This document shows, one piece after another, positions 34,204 to 45,889 of a stretch of 64,000 nucleotides of DNA; position 1 is the stretch's first letter, and each line of letters begins with the position of its first letter. The stretch comes from Ligustrum vulgare (taxonomy: Eukaryota > Streptophyta > Magnoliopsida > Lamiales > Oleaceae), in NCBI GenBank assembly GCA_963555705.1, contig OY743184.1, forward strand, positions 32,498,614-32,562,613, given 5' to 3'. Made by a program: the position numbers and the translations under genes. The notes below the pieces were generated by a model. That model made no database searches. It worked only from the letters and a program-made list of their open reading frames with translations, and was not told where the DNA came from.

Positions 34204-37200
34204 CTAAACAAAGAGTTCCGGATGCTGGGATTTAAGCTCATCTTCCTTCTCCCAAGTAGCCTCCTCGACTCTATGATTACTCCATTGAACCTTGACTAAT
34301 GGAATCTCCCTGTTCCTCAAAATGTGCACCATTCTATCCAAAATCATAGTCGAAGCTCCTTCATTTGACAAGTCCATTTGTACATCCAACGTCTGGTAAC
34401 TCACCACATGATTAGGATCATGAACATATTTTCTGAGCATCGAAACATGAAATACGTTATGCACAGAAGCTAATTTTGGCGGTAAGGTAAGTCGATAAGC
34501 CAAACTACCAATCCTTTCAAGAATTTCGAAAGGACCAATGAACTGCGGTCTCAACTTCCCTTTCTTTCCAAATCTCAAAACACCCTTTATTGGTGCAACT
34601 TTCAGAAAGACATTGTCCCCCACTTGAAATTCCAATTCCTTTCTTCTACCATCTGCGTAACTCTTCTGTCGATCTTGTGTTGTCTGTATTCTTGCTCTAA
34701 TTTTATCAATTGCCTCTACTGTTCGTTCAATGATTTCTGGACCCCAAACTCTCTTCTCTCCAACCTCATCCCAATGGATAGGAGTTCTGCACTTTGTACC
34801 ATAAAGGGCTTCATATGAGGCCATACCTATAGTGTCCTGAAAGCTATTATTGTAAGCGAACTCCACTAACATAGGTATGTCTCCCAACTACCTCCAAGAT
34901 CCAAAACGCATGCCCTCAACATGTCTTCTATAATCTAAATGGTTCTTTCTGACTATCCATTTATCTGAGGATGAGAAGCAGTGCTAAACTTCAATTACGT
35001 TCCCATAGCTCCTTGTAAACTCTTCCAAAATTTTGATGTGAATCCGGGATCCCTATCAGAAATAATGGTAACTGGAACTCCATGTAATCTGACTATCTCT
35101 CTGACGTGTAACTGTGCGAGCTGTTCCATACTGAAATTTTGATTGGTAGAAAATGGGCTGACTTTGTCAAATGATCCACCACTATCCAAATAGCATTGTG
35201 ACCTCTTGCTGATCTCGGAAAGCCTATCACAAAGTCCATCGCTACGTGTTCCCATTTCCATTCTGGAATACCTAATGGTTTCAGTAGCCCTGATGGCCTT
35301 TGATGTTCTACCTTGACCTGCTGACAGACAAGACATTTCTCTACGAACAAAGCATTCCCTCTCTTCATGTTTCTCCAGCAGAATGTATCTCGAAGATCTC
35401 GACACATTTTTGTATCTCTTGGATGTGGAGCATACGGAGCAGAATGAGCTTCTTCCAATATCTCATTTCTTATATTTTCATCTTTAGGTACACACAACCT
35501 TCCTTTAAAAGTCAGTACATTATCTGCAGATATTTCAAATCTACTTCGTTTTCCTATACTAACCTCAGCCTTAATCTTTTGTAGAAAAGGGTCCATATTG
35601 TGGGCTTCCTTGATTCGATCCCTCAGTTTAGATCGAATCATTAAAGATTCTATTCTTGCTGAAGTCTGTGTTGGTGGTGTGATGACTTCTAACCTCAATT
35701 TCTCAAAGACTTTTATCAAGTGTTGCTGCACTGTGGGTAAAACAACTAACTGTGATCCTCTCTTCTTGCTTAAGGCATTTGCAACTACGTTAGCCTTACC
35801 CGGGTGGTAAAGGATTGTACAATCATAATCCTTTACTAATTCCAACCACCTCCTTTGTCTCATATTCAATTCCCTCTACGTGAAGAAATATTTGAGGCTT
35901 TTATGGTCAGTGTAGATTTCACACTTTCCACCATTGAGATAATGACGCCATATTTTTAAAGCATGAACTACAACTGGAAGTTCTAAGTCATGCGTTGGAT
36001 AGTTCTGTTCATACTGCTTCAACTCTCTTGAGGCATATGCAATCACCTTTCCATGTTGCATCAACACACAGCCTAAGCTCTGTTTCAAAGCATCACTATA
36101 AATGACAAACCCATCTGAACCTTCAGGTACTGTCAAAACTGGATCTGAGACTAATCTCTGCTTGAGTTCCTGAAAACATTTCTCACATTTTTCAGTCCAT
36201 TGGAACTTCACACCCTTGTCAACTGAGTCATCGGCCCTGTAATCTTTGAGAAACCCTCAATAAATCTCCTATAATAACCAGCCAGTCCCAAGAAACTGCG
36301 AACTTTGCCTACACTGGTTGGTCTAGGCCAATTTGTTACTGCTACAACTTTAACCGGATCTACTTCAATCCCCTGGGCCGTAACCACATGACCAAGAAAA
36401 CCAACGCGATAAATCCAAAATTCACACTTCTTGAATTTGGAATATAATTTCTCCTTCTTCAAACTTTTCAAAACTATACCGATTTGTTTCTCGTGTTGCT
36501 CCTTATTCTTTGAGTACACAAGTATGTCGTCAATAAACACTATGAAAAATTGGTCCAGGTACTAATGGAACACTCGATTAATAAAGGCATGACAGTGAAC
36601 TCATAGTGTCCATAACGAGTCCTGAAAGCAGTCTTTGGTATGTCACTTGCCTTGAGTTTCAATCAATTATATCCTGACCTCAAGTCAATCTTTGAAAACA
36701 CTGTTGCACCTCTTAACTGGTCGAATAAATCTTCTATCCCTGGTAGCGGGTATCTATTTTTGATAGTCAAATGATTTAACTCTAGGTAGTCAATGCACAT
36801 CCTCATACTCCCATCTTTCTTTTTTACAAAAAGTACTGGAGCGCCCCAAGGTGATACACTTGGTCGAATGAAACCCTTTTCCAACAATTCGTCCAATTTT
36901 AATTTTAATTCTTGAAGTTCTTTTGGTGCCATTCTGTATGGGGCCTTAGAAACTGGTGTTGCTCCAGGGACCAAGTCAATAGTAAATTCCACCTGTCTAT
37001 CTTGTGGAATGCCAGGTAGATCTTCCGAAAATACATCTACGTAATCCCGCACGATGTTAATATCATGAACAGTCATTTCTGAATGTTTAGACCCAATGAC
37101 ATTAACTAGAATTCCCTGACATGACTCCTTCCTCAACATTTTCACTACTTGTAATGTCGATACAAGGCGAGGTAGAGACTTATACTTTGCTCCAAAGAAA

Positions 37201-37556
37201 CGAAATTCTTCCTCTCCAGGACGTTGAAATAATACTTCTTTCTCACGACATCGGATAGTTGCATGATTTTGTCCCAACCAGTCCATGCTTAATATAACAT
37301 CAAAGTCCTTCATCTCCAAAAGGTATAAATCAGCATCTAGTATTTTCCCGTCATTCTCTATTTTCAAAGCTTTAGTCATCTGATTTGTGCAAAGTGTTAT
37401 TCCTGAGGGGATGCTAACCTCTAATTCAATACCCGTTTCCACACAAGTAAAGTGAGACCTAACGACGAAGGATGCAGATATAAAAGAATTTGTAGTCCCA
37501 GAGTCAAAAAGTACATAAGCAGGTACATCAGATAATAATAGCATGTCTGTGTTCAT
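34204..37556 (-). pseudogene. gypsy pol: protease, RT, RNase H, integrase, chromodomain-like end
   Basis: Protease D-S-G in [13 protein letters not shown] (37556 onward). RT from [20 protein letters not shown] through KIDLRSGYN. The catalytic box is intact as FIDDILVYS (about 36530), but the intervening MPFGL-type segment near 36590 is shortened by a small deletion. RNase H with [15 protein letters not shown] and TDHKSLKYF. Integrase zinc part with [20 protein letters not shown] and C-LVC, core [10 protein letters not shown]...[12 protein letters not shown]. The C-terminal 34400-34204 region VQWSNHRVEEATWEKEDEL is the chromodomain-type tail of Tekay-like chromoviruses. Stops occur near 36660, 35875 and 34990-34890. 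Confidence 0.88.
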
Positions 37557-37558
37557 AA

Positions 37559-38651
37559 CTATAGAATTAGACTTGGGGAAACTAATGCAAATTTAAAGAA
37601 CATAAATAGGTACTCAATTAAAATACCTGCTATTACGTTCAGATCTTGTTCTGCCTTATGTTGATTCAATGCAAAAACTTGGGCCTTTCCTTTCTTGTTA
37701 TTATCCTGATCTTCATCCCTCTTCTTTGAAGGCTCTGTACAGTTATAAGCAATGTGTCCCGGTTTACCACACCGAAAACAAACGTTTGTCCCACGTAAAC
37801 ATTCACCCTTGTGGAGTTTATTACACTTAGGACAAGATGTAATATTCCCGCTCATTCCACCAATATGAACTCCTGTGTTGGGTCTTTTATTTTGCCAAAT
37901 TACGTTTGTCCTTGCCATGGTTGTTCCACTTTCTTTCTCCCCCCAATTCCTTGCTCTATTGGGCATATTGTTCAAATGTAGTCCTCTAATATAAAACATC
38001 ATGGGCCCTTTCCAACATTTCACGATATGAAGTGAAACGATGGGACATAATGATCATGCCAATCTCCGAGCGTAATCCATTTTCAAATCTCCTGATCTTC
38101 TTAACCTCTGTACCCACCAGCTGCGGAGCATACCTTGAGAGCTGTTCAAACTGCCTCTCGTAATCAGTAAGCGACATGTTTCCCTACCTGAGCTGCAAAA
38201 ACTCTGATTCTTTGAAGTCTCTCAGGGCCTGTGGAAAATATTTTGATAGCACATCATCCTTAAACTGCTCCCAAGTCAAGTTACGTTGTTCCTCCTCATT
38301 CCTAGTACGCGAGACAGATTCCCACCAGTGACTAGCTTCTCCAACAAACATGAATTCTGTGCATAGTACCTTCTGTGCATCCGTACAAGCAATGTGCCGA
38401 AATATGCGCTCCAAACTCCTTATCCACTCCTCAACAACCAGTGGATAGGAACCACCATCAATAGTAGGAGGCTGGTACCTTTGAAACTGCTCAACCACTA
38501 AGACAACTCCGGGAACAATCGGTGGTGCATTCTGTTGGGACAGTGCATTTTGTGGTGGTGGTGGTGGTGGTGGTAGTTGATTCTGCCTACTCAACTCTTG
38601 TACCCCTCGCAATAAATCACGCATCAAATTTGCGTGGGTAGGGGGAGCCAT
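37559..38651 (-). pseudogene. gypsy gag with zinc knuckle, stop-broken
   Basis: 38651-38184 begins MAPPTHANLMRDLLRG with a short proline run (seven residues), then the retrotransposon gag domain (WIRSLERIF, VGEASHWWESV, WEQFKDDVLSKYF). A stop after FLQLR is followed in frame by MSLTDYERQFEQLSRYAPQL. A frame change leads to the knuckle C-F-R-C-G-K-P-G-H-I-A-Y-N-C at about 37775-37735. Intact gag is about 350-400 residues in such elements, consistent with the total here. Confidence 0.88.
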
Positions 38652-39319
38652 TTCCTAGAATTTAATATCAAATAACTCGTCATGTTGAAACCTAATATAT
38701 TATGCTTACATTCCTATAATTATGTCACATCCTATTTCATGCTAGCCTATACACATATTTAAAAACATGGAAGACATGCTTCACTTGAAACATAAGACAT
38801 AAGCAAGTAGATAAAACTTACATATGTAATTTAGGCAGTAAGAAATTATTTTAAAAATTTGAGCAATAGGTTGAACTAACATATTTTTTCTTACCCCTTT
38901 TACGTACCTATGATTTCGTAGAATGATGGTCGATTGGTGGTCATTGAGTTCCAAGGATCATTCATTTACTTACCCTTCTATTCTTTAAAAATATGTAATG
39001 CACATATATATTACATCACATTAAATATCATTCAATTAGAAGAATAAAATTACATTTCTAATTCACACTTAAGTTTCACATATAATCAATTAAAATTTAA
39101 TTAAAAACCCATAACATACAATATCCACTTATTTAAAGTAACCAAAAAGAAAATTATGCGTAAACAATTAAAATCAAATTGTGAATCAATTTTTTTTTAA
39201 ACTCCATTGTTCACGATGTGAATAGTGACCCAACCATTCACGTGAATAATAACGTTACTTTTTTAAAATTTTTTTTACCATAATAAATACACATAAGTCT
39301 ACAGAAAAATTAAACATTT

Positions 39320-39331
39320 GCTCTGATACCA
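39320..39331 (-). promoter_or_regulatory. Primer-binding site of the gypsy element (tRNA-iMet)
   Basis: Minus strand TGGTATCAGAGC, three bases inside the 5' LTR; exact match to the initiator-Met primer-binding sequence. Confidence 0.92.
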
Positions 39332-39498
39332 AACTGTAACGACCCAAATTCTAATAGAATTTGATTCGTTACCAATGTTCATTTATTAAAAAAAAAAAAA
39401 AAAAAAAAAAAATAATCTTTTCTAAACAATCTTAATCATCTATTAAATCTCTTTCAACTAAAAATCAAGATACAATTGATCTAAATGTCAAATACATG

Positions 39499-39499
<1 letters not shown>

Positions 39500-39545
<46 letters not shown>
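39500..39545. repeat. (TA)n microsatellite in the gypsy 5' LTR
   Basis: About 23 TA units, much longer than the equivalent short tract in the 3' LTR (near 33140-33158). Confidence 0.92.
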
Positions 39546-39549
<4 letters not shown>

Positions 39550-40498
39550 ATCATCATATATATATATATATATAGTCAGTGCCTTTAGAACATGTATGAC
39601 AAAAATCCACAAATTTTAATGCATTGTTGACCAAAGTATGTCATTTTAAGAAAATTCAAAATCATAAGGAGATCTTAACAGAAATTATGATTCATGGAAA
39701 TTTCGTCTGACACAATAAAATTATCAACGGAAGAAAATCATAAATTGTTTTGAGACATAAATAACCCCGCTGTAGCAAATATTTAAATCTTGTTTCAAAT
39801 TCGTAATCTCAAATAAATAAGACAAAATAAGATAGAGATCCACAACTTGAATAAAACAAAATACTGCTTGAAATAAAATTGTCCAATCAAAAATTACTCC
39901 GGATTTAATTATTGAAATCCATAGATCTTGGCATCTCGACAGCACCGCATCAACAGCCAATCAATGATCCATTCTAATCTGTAAAATAGTAGGGGTGAGT
40001 ATATAGAATACTCAGTAGGACACAAAAATCATGGTGATACCCCGAATAAAAATATTAAACATATGTGCCAAGAATATCATACTGTCATCATATCTTTAGA
40101 AAATCGGTAAGAGCTCAATCATATTATATCTTTGGTACCGGATGGCCATAAAACATTATATCATATCATTAACTTTCATAAGCATGATAAATTAACAACA
40201 TATAAAAATAATTTAAACGGGATAAAATCAACTGCACCTCGTTATCCTACCTTAGGCCTTGGAAAGAAAATAAGATTTGTACGGGACACTTTCCAATTCT
40301 TTTCTTAAATTTCTATAAAAAAAGGGTACACTAGATTTGTGGCAGATACCCTATTGAGAAACATAAAATATTTTCAGAGGCTTTAATCATATTTGGCGAG
40401 AGGTCATGAATTGTGGGATATTAATTAGTGACAATCACGATTACACCGAGTTTTAAGCGGGATAGAGGTATATGGAAGTCAGAATTCCCATACTACTA

Positions 40499-40998
40499 AA
40501 GCATCTCCAATGCATTCCATGGATTAAGTAAATACACATGACACGTCAGTAAATAGATAGAATATGATAAAATTCCATCTTCAATGCACAACGTGGATTA
40601 GGATGTTAGGTTAACGTGGTGCTAAAAAAATAGACATTGTGGGATGAGCGTCTATATCTAGACGCTCTGTGAGACATGCTGACTCAGCATTAACTTTTAT
40701 TTTTAATTATTTAATTATTATAAATAAGGATGTTGGCCAATCAGGTTTTATGATACAAGTTATTTTTATTTGAATTCTTTATACAGTGAGAAATCCTGTA
40801 GATAAGGCTCAATTTATGCATAATAATTAATTTTAAATTTAAATAAAAAAATGTCACTTAAACAATATTATTTAAATGTAAAATGAACCATTGGAGAGTA
40901 AGTTTTTTATTTCTCCGTCTATTTATCCACCCTCTCTAAAAGTTCATCTATTTTTTTGCCACGTCAACCTCAATTCACGGAATGCATTGAAGAAGCTC
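40499..40998. mobile_element. MITE inserted in the gypsy 5' LTR
   Basis: About 500 bp present in this LTR but absent from its partner, bounded by AAGCATCTCCAATGCATTCC and GGAATGCATTGAAGAAGCTC, imperfect inverted repeats. The termini are of the Harbinger/Tourist kind. The flanking trinucleotide (CTA left; TTA in the empty partner LTR) has diverged, so the exact ends may be off by a few bases. Confidence 0.75.
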
Positions 40999-41376
40999 AT
41001 ATTTATCCAAATCAATACCAACTTCACCTCCATCAAGTACACATGTGGCCGTGGGATGACTAACCATTGATTCATAACTCAAACAAAATTAATGAAATAA
41101 CATTAATAGACAACTTTTTTAAACTTCAATAAATTAGGCTTCGTTTATCCGAATCAACTTTTTCTCGAACCTAATATACATGATTAATTACAAGCATTCC
41201 AACGAGCCCAATATTGATATATTTATCTATATCCCATAAAAACTTATGTATATAGTAAATTAAATGAAATTTAATATATTTACCACTTTAGTCCCTGACT
41301 TACAAGGCTTGTATAATATAGCATATAAAGAAAATAAAATTTACTTTGTGAAAATATTTTGGGACTTTACAGATGA

Positions 41377-41810
41377 ATTCGTTTTAGCACAACCAACACT
41401 CTTATATAGTCGTCCAATATTGATTTCATTTACATCTTAACCGTTGAACGGAATTCATTTGTCTGGAATCGTTGGATTTAAATCTTACACTATTATCTTG
41501 TGAACTTTGATTTGTCACATAATAATCAAAGAAATCAAATCCTAACCATTGGATGGATTTCATTTGCTTGGAATCATTGGATTTAAATCTAACACTATTA
41601 TCTTGTCCACTTTGATTTGTCACATCATAATCAAATAAATCAAATCCTAACTGTTGGATGGATTTCATCACATATGAACCATTGGATTTATATCTTGAAA
41701 TCTTATCAATAGGGCATATCTTTACTATAAATAGGGTATAAAGTTTACATTTTATCTCACACTTACCTTCTTACAAATCCAACTATCATACTCTTCAAAA
41801 TATCTTCACA
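41377..41810 (+). promoter_or_regulatory. Harbinger central region: repeats and ORF1 promoter
   Basis: Between the two divergent Harbinger genes. It has 105 bp direct repeats (41451-41555, 41556-41660, partial 41661-41695) and a TATA box TATAAATAGG at 41726-41735, 76 bp before the ORF1 ATG at 41811. In the uninterrupted element this would also be the promoter of the transposase on the other strand. Confidence 0.6.
41451..41695. repeat. 105 bp tandem repeats, about 2.3 copies
   Basis: Units begin GAATTCATTTGTCTGG / GATTTCATTTGCTTGG / GATTTCATCACATATG and share CACTATTATCTTG and TTTGATTTGTCACAT. Confidence 0.88.
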
Positions 41811-42070
41811 ATGAGTTCAAGTAAACAAAGTGCTTCATACTCAAACGAAAAAGACAAACACTTATGTCATGTTTAGCTTGATATTTCTCAAAATTTAATT
41901 ATTAGTATTAACCAATCGAAGGATAAATTCTGGTCTCGGATTGAGTCTAGCTATGACAACTCCAAACCAGAATATACCACTCATAGTACCCCTGAGACCT
42001 TTACAATCTCGAATGTCTTTTATTTTGACTGTTGTTGCTAAGTTGAGGTGATGCGTTTGATAGGTGGAAC

Positions 42071-42550
42071 TGTTAGAATTAATGTACAAGCCCAATTGTT
42101 GGGCCGGACTTTACAATTAGATTAATTAATATGATTAATTAATCAAGGCCCATTAAAGGCCCTCTTGTCATTAGGGTTAGGGTTTTGAGATGCACATATT
42201 AATATGTGCACTATTGTAGAGAAATCAAGATAGTCGCTTTTCCATAATATTCTAGCGCAGATTTTTCTCTTGCTAGCACAAAGAGAAAAATCAATTCTCT
42301 CGAATCCATTCCAAAGGTTGGAGATTGATGGAGTTCCAGAATCAACTCGCTGTGTGGATTTCTGTTAGAGGCTGGACAATTGGAAAGCTGGTGGTGACAA
42401 GCTTGTACCTCCTGTTTCAGATTTCAGATTCATGGCGTTCATCAAAGGTATTGTTCTAATCACAAATTCTATCTAAGTGCAAGGTTGATCCGGGCTATGG
42501 TTTCGTGTTTGTTTAATTTCCGTTGTGCATATATGTATCGAAACCTTACA
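42071..42550 (+). repeat. 5' LTR of the copia element
   Basis: 480 bp, TGTTAGAATTAATG...GAAACCTTACA. Confidence 0.95.
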
Positions 42551-42551
42551 G

Positions 42552-42564
42552 TGGTATCAGAGCC
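42552..42564 (+). promoter_or_regulatory. Primer-binding site of the copia element (tRNA-iMet)
   Basis: TGGTATCAGAGCC, one base after the 5' LTR; exact match to the plant initiator-Met site. Confidence 0.95.
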
Positions 42565-45500
42565 TACTTTGTTACTTGCTAGAATTTGTTTAATTATTTG
42601 ATGAATTCAATATGATTGAATATTAATTTTTCTTGTTTCTGGCTTTTGAGAAAATTATTTTTTCTAGTTCTAAATCTGATTTGGAGAAGAATATATTTTT
42701 GATCGGAAAAGGGAATTGGAGAATCAGGCGCCGCCACCAGCAGCGGTGGCATAGCCCGAGCTGTGAAGGGCTACCTTGCAGCGGCAGCACGGCCGCTGCC
42801 GCACCGCACCGCACCGCATGAGAGGCAGGATCGCTGACCTCAAACGCTGCTGTGACGCAGCAGCGTGCGCTGTGTGGTCGCTCGATTGCAGTGACAGGAG
42901 CTCTGTTGTAGCAGCGGCATCGCGCTACTTTTGCAGAGGGGGCGGCGGTTCGCGTTGCAAAGCAGAAGCGATGCCGGCGCAGCGAGCCAAAGGAGAAAAA
43001 AAATCTTCAGACGGGCTGGAGGAGATTTGGGGGCGGGGGCCTGTGTTGCAATTTTCGAAATTGCAGGGGGCCGTTTGAAATTTACGAATTAGGGTTTGGA
43101 ATTGGGGCTGGGGCTTCTTTGTAATTTCTGAAATTTCAAACCCCTGTCTTCAATTATGTTCTAAGGGTCAATTTGCAATTTTGAATAAAGGGCTGTTTCT
43201 ACAATTTATGAAATTGTGGGGATTGTTTGAAAATTTAAAATTGGGTTAAAATGCCATTTTACTAAATATCCTTAAATGTAATTTTAAAATTTGTTTTAAA
43301 TTGGATTTTCAAATGGGTTTGACCCAATTTAAAACTTTGACCAGATTTTAATTTTGACCCAATTCAAAATTATATTTTAAAATTCACGACTTTTAAATTA
43401 TTGTTAAAATTGGATTTTAACGAATATATAATTTTGACCCTAAATTGAATTTTATTTTATTTCGGAGTTTGATCCTAAATTAAAATATTAATTCAATTTG
43501 CCCTAATTCTAGAATTAGAGTTTGGACTCTAATTTGGTGTTTAATTAAAATTTGATTTTAATTAAATTTAATAATTAGTTAATTTGATTAATTGATTATT
43601 AATTGAACCTTATTTAGGATTTGATCCTAAATTCAATTAGCCCTAAAATCTTGAAATTGGAGTTGGACTCTAATTTGGTATTTAATTAAAATTTGATTTT
43701 ATTTAAATAAACCCGTCAATTAATGTAATTGATTAATTTGATTAGTTAATTACTAAATTGAATTTTATTTTATTTTAGGAGTTTTATCCTAAATTAAGAT
43801 TTTAATTCAATTTGCCTCTTTTGGAATTAGAGTTGGACTCTAATTTGGTATTTGATTAAAATATGATTTTAATTAAATAAGACCCGTTAACTTAAGTTAA
43901 TTAATTAATTTGATTAATTAATTATTGTTCCGATCCATTTTATCTAAATTAGTTTAGACGGCCTAAATTGCTAGAAACTTGAAATTTGTTTATATAATAT
44001 TAGATATTATACTATAATACATTTATATGATGAATTTATATTTAGTGGATGGTTATGGACTCGACCCATGTGATTGGTTGGATGGTTAATTTATTCTGTT
44101 TTTGTTGATTGGGCCTGCGAGCCTATTATTATTTAATTGGGCCTGCGTGCCTATTATTTAATTTACTTGGGCCTGCGAGCTCTAGTTTGTAGATATGGGC
44201 CTGCGCGTCCATTTGATTTAGGCTTGCGTGCCAACTAGTATAGGATACATGTTGCAGCAATAGATGGAGATTATTGCATTTAGCATTCGATGATCGAATG
44301 CAGTGTCCTCTAGGAATTGACCAACTAGTCTTCTTCATGGCTCGAGAAGACTAGATAAATATTGTCCATAATCATCCACAGTAGTAATATATGTATGATT
44401 AATTGCATGGTTGATGTTAGTTAATATACATAGGAATGATGAGACAAACCCCTCACTTAATATTATATTAAGTCATTCGCTTTCCATTGTTATAATGAAA
44501 AACTAGAGTTTACTATTGATGTCAGCTTGTTGAGTCACTCAAGGCTACTCAATGGTAGATATGTTTCTCATTATGAAATATCAGATACTTCTGAACAATG
44601 GGTCAGACTTAACCAAAACGACATCATTTTTGAGTCAATCAAAAGTGATATAATTTTGGAAGTAATTTATTAAATTCGTATTAATTGGTTAATACAAAGT
44701 GTCTTCCATTGTTATAGTGAAAAACCAGAATCCGCCCTCGATGTAGCTTGTTGAGTCACTCAAGGCTGCAAGTGGGAAGGTGTGTTTATCACTATGAAAC
44801 ATAAGATGTTTTTGAACAATGGGTAGAATTTAACCGAAATCTATCTTTTGTTGAGTCACTCAAGGAGATAAGATTTTGGAGGCACAATCAAGTAAATACA
44901 TAAAATGTGTACGACAAAGAGTTGTCTACTTGATGATCTAGGAGTCACATGGAGATGTGATTGATGGGAGTATCTACCTGGATGTCTCATTAGAGCTTGT
45001 TGAGTCACTCAAGGTTCTAATGGAATAAACGGGATCCTAGCCTGCTGTGAATCTAACAGGATTCTACGAGATTAATGTTGAGGGTCATAAATTCAAGTAA
45101 AACAGTAGGAGCAATCGATTTAATAAAAGACCTTATTAAATTGATTTATACATGATAATACGTGATTTATTTTTTATTGTTGTTGTATGAGCTTTAAAAT
45201 TTGAGTTATTACGTGAACTTATACAGTGCAATTGACACTGAGTAAGTTCATTAGACTGAAATCCTTGAATTGGCGTCGACCCTTGAGAAATGATCTCAAA
45301 AACTCGATATGATCGAGAATACTCTTCTCAAACATGCTAATAATAGGAAGATACATTTATAATTGCGAGGCTCCCTTAATCGAACTGAAGAAGTGAGAAG
45401 TTTGGTGAATCTTCTACTTCAGTTTTCTATTTGATAGAGGTTAAATATTCTACTTAGCTAATCGAGTATTAGATACCGATAATTTGCAATGGCTAAAAGT

Positions 45501-45889
45501 AGAATAATTGCGAAAAATGGTGATGTACCTATTTGTAGGTAATAAAGCAAATGTTGTTTGAACAGCTTAAGAAGCTATTACCTATTTTTGTCTTCTCAAT
45601 CAGTTTAAAATTAGACAATTGTTAATTACAGTTCTTATGAAGAACGACACTTCCACTTCATGTTTGGACATGAAGTGATTATCCTCTTTAATTAAGAATA
45701 ACAGTTATTCGATAACTTAAATGAGATATTATGGAAGTGAGGTAAATAACAAACAGTCTACATTCTGAATATTGGCAAAGAAGAAGTCACACTTAAATCT
45801 GACACTTGACTTATTCAATTAATAGAGATATATGTATATCTCACCTTGGAGGTAAATTGATAAGTCAATTTTCTTGAAAAGGAAATGTA
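42565..45889 (+). other. Leader and gag-position sequence of the copia element, non-coding
   Basis: GC-rich patch 42720-43080, then 43080-43900 with repeated AATTAAATTTG and CCTAAATT-type sentences. At 44526-45014 there are four copies of a (C/T)TTGTTGAGTCACTCAAGG sentence inside larger imperfect repeats. No gag domain is recognisable in any frame, although gag should lie here. Confidence 0.55.

Larger units (their letters stand above)
32991..41371 (-). mobile_element. Ty3/gypsy chromovirus-type retrotransposon (probably Tekay/Del)
   Basis: An 8381 bp element with LTRs at both ends and a perfect 5 bp duplication GATGA (32986-32990, 41372-41376). Read on the minus strand: 5' LTR (41371-39335), primer-binding site TGGTATCAGAGC (39331-39320), gag, knuckle, protease, RT, RNase H, integrase, a chromodomain-like C-terminus, polypurine tract GTAGGGGAGAT, 3' LTR (34160-32991). 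RT-before-integrase order shows gypsy. LTR ends are TGTAAAGTCC.../...CGTTACA. Coding frames have several stops. The 5' LTR has gained a MITE and (TA)n; the 3' LTR has lost about 300 bp. Host site: the Harbinger transposase 5' region. Confidence 0.92.
39335..41371 (-). repeat. 5' LTR of the gypsy element, carrying a MITE
   Basis: 2037 bp; includes (TA)n at about 39500-39545 and the MITE at 40499-40998. Adjacent to the primer-binding site. Confidence 0.9.

Noticed and set aside
42623..43078. Ala/Arg-rich ORFs after the copia 5' LTR
   Set aside because: GC-rich leader sequence; frames on both strands, no similarity.
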